DNA of 64,000 nucleotides. Origin: Siphonodentalium dalli (lineage: Eukaryota; Mollusca; Scaphopoda; Gadilida; Siphonodentaliidae). Positions within the stretch are counted from its first letter, which is position 1, and the number at the start of each line of letters is the position of its first letter. This document shows positions 58,222 through 64,000 of the stretch, one piece after another. Below the pieces are notes generated by a model, which was not told the origin of the DNA, searched no databases, and saw only the letters and a program-made list of their open reading frames with translations. The stretch covers positions 195,910,816-195,974,815 of the forward strand of contig CP136066.1 of the NCBI GenBank assembly GCA_032622095.1, read 5' to 3'. A program made the position numbers and the translations under genes.

Positions 58222-58575
58222 GGTTTTAAGCCTACCATGACTTGAGCTTCCTGACATTTTGCGAAAACTCTGTGTCAATGCATGCATTCTACCCATAGGG
58301 AGCCTCGCATATATAAGAGAATATTGGTCAAAACCAAACTGAGGGCCATAACTCAGGTATTAAGTTATGTATGTGAGTCTACCATAGGGAGCCTCGCATA
58401 TATACGAGAATACATTGGCCTAACAATATTTACATTTACATTGTAAACCACTAGTGCATTATCTTATATATGTGAGACTCCCTACATATGGGAGACTCCC
58501 ATATATAAGAGCATGCACTGGCATAGGATCTTTAATGCTGCACCAACGCAGCTCCCGTCGTGATAGAGGTTTAAC
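58222..58575. mobile_element. TTAA MITE class III, rearranged
   Basis: CCTACCATGACTTGAGCTTC and TTTTGCGAAAACTCTGTGTC at the left; CTGCACCAACGCAGCTCCCG and TAGAGGTTTAAC at the right. It contains fragments of three palindromes (near 58270-58322, 58363-58420 and 58452-58522), the middle one an extra partial copy. Confidence 0.65.
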
Positions 58576-58849
58576 ACACAATGCGAGTACATATAAGTAC
58601 ATGTATCTTACTTCAACTTATTACCTCTCCCAAATAGAGTGCTAAATTTTAGGTTCTTATATACTCTGGTGTTACGTTTTAGCATTCAATATTTTAGTGT
58701 GTATGACATATTGTGTATGTCTGTATGTTATTGGTACTCAATTATTTATTCGGTAGGTTCCAGACGGACATAAATGACTAATGTATAAAATAATGTGATG
58801 CACAGCAGAAAGATATGACATAGACTATAGTTGAGTTGCGTTTACTCAC

Positions 58850-59155
58850 ATTGGATGTTGAGGTAGGTCTCCAAACTCTCAAGAGAAAATCTGGTGGTGG
58901 CGTTCGTCGCCGTACATTGGAAGGCACCACGATCGTGTTCGCGAGACACCCGAAGTATCCGAAGATTGCTACCATCCTGGAATCTCCTGCTAGAATTCAC
59001 AACTGGCTTCCCGTCCAAGGTCCAACTAAACACAATATGGCGCCTATCAGAAACATCACATTCCAGAAGTATTTCACTATGTTCAGTCACTTTTATATTG
59101 TCTTCCGGTTTTACGTTGAAGTAGAATGTGTCTTGAGCAGAACATATGGCAATGA
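58850..59155 (-). CDS. PTK7: PTK7-like receptor, exon for signal-peptide end and Ig1
   Basis: A 306-nt exon between acceptor TTTCTTTCTTTCCAG and donor GTGAGT, entered and left in phase 1. It encodes 101 full codons. The first (IAICSAQDTFYF) look like the end of a signal peptide with cleavage near CSA|QD. A complete Ig domain follows: first cysteine in ILLECDV, core Trp in FSWTLDGKPV, RRFQDGSNLRIL, and second cysteine in DRGAFQCTA. Vertebrate PTK7 Ig1 has WLLDGAPV, RRFAQGSSL and DSGTFQCVA in the same order. Sites NSS and NAT may be glycosylated. The last base joins the 20713-20851 exon to form Trp. No in-frame ATG lies close upstream, so an upstream first exon is required. PTK7 is a membrane pseudokinase co-receptor in Wnt/planar cell polarity. 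Confidence 0.9.
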
Positions 59156-60805
59156 CTGGAAAGAAAGAAATATGCGGATCAGCTTGGACCAATGATTTGT
59201 TTTTAGATAAATGACTTGGTACTACATGCTATAAACAGATAATGACCAGTAGAGACTCAAAAACTTTATGGACCCTGAACATATCGTCCTCTGTGGAATG
59301 AAAAATAAAGGGGTTTGGCAACCGAGTGACGAACTCTTAAATCGAGTCCAACGAAAAAGAAACACAGATTCTTCGACATGAGACCATGCCGGTCTGAAAT
59401 TCTGAATGGTATATATGTCAATCATATATATATCATCACCACTTATTGTGGGCATATATAGGCTGTGTATATTACCATATATTATTGTATACCGCCATAT
59501 ACCATTGTTGTCCATCTTGTCTTGTTATTCTGTGTTCATGTGCATCTGACCATATATGGTGCACCGTACAAATAAACATGATTGATTGATTGATACATAA
59601 GCTGCTGGAGACACTGTTGGATTTGGCGTGAGTGGGATTACCTATATTTGGTGCGTTGTTTTCAATCGATATATACATGGGGGGATGCAGGGACGTAATG
59701 GGGGGGGGGGGGTCAGAAATTGATCACAGTTGTAAATTCCGTTCCCCAGAGGACATGGTGATGGAAATATAAAATTGAAGATGGATTGAGATTTTAATAA
59801 TAGAATAATTTTCCAACCAATATTTAGTGTAGTATAATGTCGTTGCCAGACAAAGTCTAATAATTTAAGCGTTCAGTGGAATTTGATGCTTAAAAGCCTT
59901 AAATTGGCATCAGTTTAAAACATGTCCCCGAAAAGCTTGAGATACAAGTTGGGAATTTCCAGCACACGAGAGGGATGAACAAATTTATAAATTATTCGAC
60001 GTTGCTCCATCCCTGAACAAAGACAAACTAGCCTCGCCGATGTACAGGAGGCGCGGACTGAAGTACTGTATTTAAAAGAACATTGTATTTATATTTAAGA
60101 CCATGTATAAATGTGTGACAATAATTGCGGCGGTTAGGAGTATTTTTCTATCTGAAATTGTCCGAATATAAACGAGATTTGATGCTGGACTATTTCTGGT
60201 AGACTGCCAAAATATTAGTAGGACATATATTACAGTGTAGTTTCATATGAAGTCCAAACTGCTTTAACATTTGTAATTATTAATTCCTGATTCCCCATAT
60301 ATCAACCAATATATATATAAATCCATCGCAGCTTGTCTGACGATATAATATACACTATAAAATATATCAAATTACTTTCAACAGCTACACACTATTGACT
60401 AATGACGTATAAAATCCATTGTAAATGGCCGCCTATTACGATAATTAGTCCTCAGGGTCGTAAAGCTATCATAACACTTCCCACAAGACCCATAAATTCA
60501 CACTCTGCCATTTTAAGTTCACTGAGGCAGGCGATGTAACGCCATCACTATTTCAATCACCTCCTATAAAATCTGTGGTACAGGAACCACGTTCCCATTG
60601 TTCACAAAATGGTTTACGGCTGATCTGTCTATAAACATCTGTACTGAGAATGAGCTGTCTGGTGCGCTTATTTGAAATTTGATATTTCGAGGACGTTCCA
60701 AATTTGTAATTGTTATAGCACATGCATATCATGCAATAACAAGGACTATTGACTCGGATGTCACCGAACTGGCACAATAGTGGTTCTGTTGACGGTTTGC
60801 ACGTA
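59156..60805. other. PTK7 first intron (part); no recognisable feature
   Basis: Contains a TATATATCA-rich stretch (59408-59500), the ATTGATTGATTGAT tail (59582) and a G tract (59700-59712). I looked for a signal-peptide exon ending in phase 1 and found none convincing. Confidence 0.45.
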
Positions 60806-60941
60806 TACAGTAATGCTCTAATTAATCGACTGCCGAGAGCTTTCCGATGAATGGCAACAAGCCATATTTCCGACTAATTCCTGAACAGTTACCCATAATT
60901 CTGCTGTGGTTAAGGAGTCGATTAATTAGAGCATTACCGTA
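60806..60941. mobile_element. Tc1-like fold-back MITE, left arm mostly deleted
   Basis: TACAGTAATGCTCTAATTAA and AGAGCATTACCGTA ends with a GAGAGCTTTCCGATGAATGG right arm. Same layout as 21157-21292. Confidence 0.82.
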
Positions 60942-61059
60942 TGCGCTTACTTTCCAATGTAGTAATGTGTTTACAAATCACTACGAAAACGAAGATCACA
61001 ACTATAGCAAGTTACGCTTTTGAAATATATGGATACTAGCTGAAACAGGCTCCCTTTGT

Positions 61060-61640
61060 GAGCCTTTATTCGGCGTTGGAGGGGCCTGAGACTCATTTGT
61101 GAGCCTTTATTCATCGTTCGAGGGGCCTGCGACTCCTTTGTGAGCCTTTATTCATCGTTCGAGGGGCCTGCGACTCCTTTGTGAGCCTTTATTCATCGTT
61201 TGATGGGCCTGCGACTCCTTTGTGAACCTTTATTCATCGTTCGAGGGGCCGAGACTCCTTTGTGGGCCTTTATTCAGCATTCGAGGGGCCTGCGACTCCT
61301 TTGTGAGCGTTTATTCAGCGTTCGAGGGGCCTGAGACTCATTTGTGGGCCTTTATTCGACGTTCGATGGGCCTGCGACTCCTTTGTGAGCCTTTATTCCG
61401 CGTTTGATGGGCCTGCGACTCCTTTGTGATCATATATTCAGCGTTCGAGGGGCCTGCGACTCCTTTGTGATCATATATTCAGCGTTCGAGGGGCCTGCGA
61501 CTCCTTTGTGAGCATTTATTCAGCGTTCGAGGGGCCTGCGGCTCTTTTGCGAGCCTTTATTCAGCGTTCGAGGGGCCTGCGACTCCTTTGTGAGCCTTTA
61601 TTCAGCATTCGAGGGGCCTGCGACTCCTTTGTGAGTTAGG
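61060..61640. repeat. 41-bp minisatellite, about 14 copies
   Basis: The unit GAGCCTTTATTCAGCGTTCG AGGGGCCTGCGACTCCTTTGT repeats with a 41-bp period (starts at 61060, 61101, 61142 and so on). Adjacent units differ at a few sites; two carry a GATCATATATTC variant. It ends in GAGTTAGGGGCCTGCGAC. Since 41 is not a multiple of 3, open frames across it are incidental. Confidence 0.92.
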
Positions 61641-63581
61641 GGCCTGCGACCAAAATATTCACAAAGGTTCGTATTCGACTTATTTGATTCTGAATTAAGC
61701 CAAGCCCATAGTGAACTTACACCCGTTATTCTGTTGGTTGGCGCGGGCCACAGTGAAAACACATACATAAAGATCGTGCATATGGTCTGCAAATAGGTTC
61801 ATATTGAACCTAAATATAAACATTTATTTGATTCTGTAATAGGCCCATTGGGAGCTTATTTTAATTTGTGTGTTTTTGTTGTTTATTTAATTAAATGTTT
61901 TTAGATCGAAATTTTTAAACACTGACCCCATTTTAAAATCTGCCAGGGTACCCCGAGGTACCACACCACATTTGGTTGAAATCGGATCAGCAATCTGGGA
62001 GAAAAATGCATACATACAGGCAGACAGACGGACATATATATCAGAATTATGGAGGAACGGACTCGGTATGATTGTTCCTTGATTCAACGTGCTTGGTTCG
62101 TGAAGTGGGCATGAACACATTCTCACTTCTTATCGCAATGGCCATGTCAGTCTGTGTCAGATTGAGATTTCCCTCGACTCAGATCAAGCTTGAAAATTGG
62201 TCCGGAATTCGCCCAACCTCGTCTGACACATAATGCGATAATCTTAACCATGCACAGCGGCTACGTGGACATCATTAAAAGGAAGCCCTTTCACCTATAG
62301 TTGGGAAGCGTTTCAGTGTGAACATGGTTTCGATTATATTGACATAGAACAGATCTACAATTATATTGGAACAGCCTTCGAAATTGTACCTGTGACCATA
62401 CGATTACTGGTTCCGGCGTATATTTATATACTATATATCAGAGTTATGGAGGCACGGACTCAGTATGAGTGTTTATAGAACATTATATATGTTATATAAG
62501 GCTAATTTCATCATTTTGTCAGGCTATTTTAAAAAGAATTTCTTCTCAGAGAGCTATTGACCACACCGCTCTTTGTAACTCAGCATCATTGCATCTCATT
62601 ATCACCCCAACCATCAGATAGCTATATAGTGCAACAAACCAAATAAAGTGCTGCTGCATGACTGCGCGCTGTCGAGACGAAATGACACCACAATTCATCA
62701 GGAAAGGGGCAATCGCAAGAAGTCATCAAGCAAAACAAACCTCGACCGACATTAAATTGAATGGCCGAACACAATTCACATAATCTAATATTATGCATAT
62801 TTCACGAATTACTGACCCAATCATGTACTGCACAATGCCTTTCTTCACTGATCACCGGTCTGAGATAATGCAATCGAACCCAACTATTCATGCCTGCTAG
62901 ATGCGACTTCGTTATCAACTGATCAACCGCTCTTTACGTTACGTTAACGGTACATTTAGCATGCGGCAACAAAGCTTGATGGCCAGCTGCGATGCGTTGT
63001 ATAGAAACTCTATCTTCCGTACCAGAGCCCATGTATTCAGACACTTACTGTCAGTCAAATTCTCTTTAATATAAAGTCTAGGAAGAGCACTTTTTTGCAT
63101 TATCGTCGGCAGTGCGTTGCAGATATATTACATGTAATTGAATGGATCAAACGGATGTAACCAGCCGATTCACTTGCCACGAACTGAACACATGTGTTCG
63201 GTGCTCATGCTAGTCTCCTGTGATCTTCTTTGAATGAAGACCGCACGGAGCCAATAAACAGTAATAAATTGTATCCCTGCCATTCCCAGGATCACGCAGG
63301 AGAAATCTAATGACCATTGTTCTCTGATGTAGGGTGATATCTTATAAACAGTTTATTCTTTCCCAATGAAATTAGCTGATTAGTTGATGGGTGGGACTTT
63401 TTTGTCTGAGGATCACCAAAGTTCCCAGCATGTTATATTGGGGTCTATGTTTATGATATATGTGAAATAAAATCTATGGCACCATGTACGTTTAACCCAT
63501 TCTTTACTGAATAGATTCTCACATTCAGTATAATCAAAGTATACACTGGAATGGTCTATTGTTCATCTTGAAGGTGTTCAG
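61641..63581. other. No recognisable feature; retroelement-like phrase at 61930-62040
   Basis: GTACCCCGAGGTACCACACC and TTGGTTGAAATCGGATCAGC then GGCAGACAGACGGACA resemble 3' phrases of widespread invertebrate retroelement remnants. The rest is unique. Confidence 0.4.
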
Positions 63582-63786
63582 GAAATGTGAGCAGACTACA
63601 AAGAGACTAATAGATGGGGACTGTTCAGATAATATATGTGAACGTGAGTGTGGGATCACGTCTGTGGTGCCGTGCGCCCAGACCTTCACATATGTTTCCA
63701 CACAGTGTGTATACGCAACTGGAACAGGGGATGATATGAATACAGTCAGTCATGACTATATCACCCCTAACAATATACATGTCTAG
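63582..63786 (+). CDS. Candidate terminal exon of an unknown Cys-rich protein
   Basis: After a possible acceptor (TTGAAGGTGTTCAG) 67 codons run open to TAG at 63784-63786, and an AATAAA lies 54 nt further on. The peptide is Cys-rich and protein-like: KCEQTTKR, DGDCSDNICERECG, VVPCAQTF, STQCVYATGTGDD. It has an even codon use and is free of repeats. No upstream exon was identified, and the domain is not one I can name. If real it is a plus-strand gene converging on PTK7 or nested in its first intron. Chance is possible. Confidence 0.3.
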
Positions 63787-63839
63787 CCTATTAATATTAT
63801 ATTTGTTTGTAATTGTACTTTCCATGTGTGTTTATTATA

Positions 63840-63845
63840 AATAAA
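63840..63845 (+). promoter_or_regulatory. Possible polyadenylation signal AATAAA
   Basis: AATAAA 54 nt downstream of the stop codon of the candidate exon at 63582-63786. Common by chance in AT-rich DNA. Confidence 0.25.
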
Positions 63846-64000
63846 ATTATCCTATCCTATATATCCTACTGGAAAATGAGTTTATCGTTTTGATGCCGTT
63901 TGATGAAAGTATGAAATTAGTGTCAGAACATTAAATTGTACTGAGGAAATTACTCAATGTGAATATTTAGTAAAGAAAGGGTCATTCGTTAATTATCGTG

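Larger units (their letters stand above)
20852..58849 (-). other. PTK7: PTK7 intron of 37,998 bp between the Ig1 and Ig2 exons
   Basis: Bounded by donor GTGAGT (58849 downward) and acceptor TTTGCAG (ending 20852). It holds most of the mobile elements listed here and no securely recognised nested gene. The split Trp codon fixes both boundaries. Confidence 0.85.

Noticed and set aside
59156-59192. Translation of PTK7 starting just upstream of the Ig1 exon without an intron.
   Set aside because: There is no ATG in frame, and a strong polypyrimidine tract plus AG precedes the exon.
61060-61640. CRISPR-like array of regular repeats.
   Set aside because: The units are contiguous 41-bp tandem repeats without unique spacers, in clearly animal DNA.
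61598-61792. Possible PTK7 signal-peptide exon: hydrophobic minus-strand frame (TICTIFMYVFSLWP) before a GTAAGT donor.
   Set aside because: In the hydrophobic frame the donor is in phase 0, while the Ig1 exon needs phase 1. In the frame with the right phase the peptide is not signal-like.
62090-62150. Short minus-strand ATG frame (MAIAIR) ending in phase 1 at GTGAGA as a possible PTK7 first exon.
   Set aside because: Phase fits the Ig1 exon, but six codons give too short a signal peptide and the site has no other support.

Overview
The window is animal genomic DNA: AT-rich, with GT-AG introns, no operons, and dense non-autonomous repeats. Two repeats typical of mollusc genomes point to a mollusc, or at least a lophotrochozoan: the dimeric 'GGGCCATAACTC' repeat ending in a GGAC/AGAC tract at about 15.35-15.7 kb, and 'CAATCAATCAATC' tails at 51.47 kb. 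This taxon call is inference from repeats.

One gene can be read securely. Five minus-strand exons (59155-58850, 20851-20713, 16218-16058, 9870-9723 and 7733-7603) splice in frame at canonical GT-AG junctions. Together they encode the last residues of a signal peptide and the first three immunoglobulin domains of an orthologue of PTK7 (the pseudokinase Wnt/planar-polarity co-receptor; off-track in flies). The junction between the first two exons rebuilds the Trp of the N-I-x-W-I motif that joins Ig1 and Ig2 in vertebrate PTK7. The first of these introns is about 38 kb. The signal-peptide exon should lie to the right, and Ig4-7, the membrane segment and the pseudokinase to the left; I could not find any of them here.

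The rest is mostly intron filled with miniature elements. (1) A Tc1/mariner-like fold-back MITE family (TA-CAGTAATGCCC ends) has about 17 copies. (2) Elements with TTAA target duplications fall into several TIR classes (CCCTTTACCCAACA, CCCTTTGAGTGCCAGG, CC[T/C]TTCATGACTGGAGC, AGGTACTCAA). Three of these classes, and a fourth class ending GTGACCCGCC, carry the same internal ~70-bp palindrome, AATGCATTCTCTTATATATG...CATTGG. (3) hAT-like MITEs have 8-bp duplications. (4) Two PIF/Harbinger-like elements sit at 22.0-22.6 and 50.1-51.4 kb. (5) There are several minisatellites, including a 41-bp array at 61.06-61.64 kb. No transposase gene was recognised.

The most interesting signal is the shared palindromic cassette. 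It moves between different TIR 'chassis', keeps one mismatch at a fixed place, and shows paired (compensated) base changes in its arms. Paralogous empty sites and nested insertions inside the window document the TTAA target duplications directly. Three weaker coding candidates (1594-1703 +, 19271-19465 -, 63582-63786 +) are listed at low confidence.
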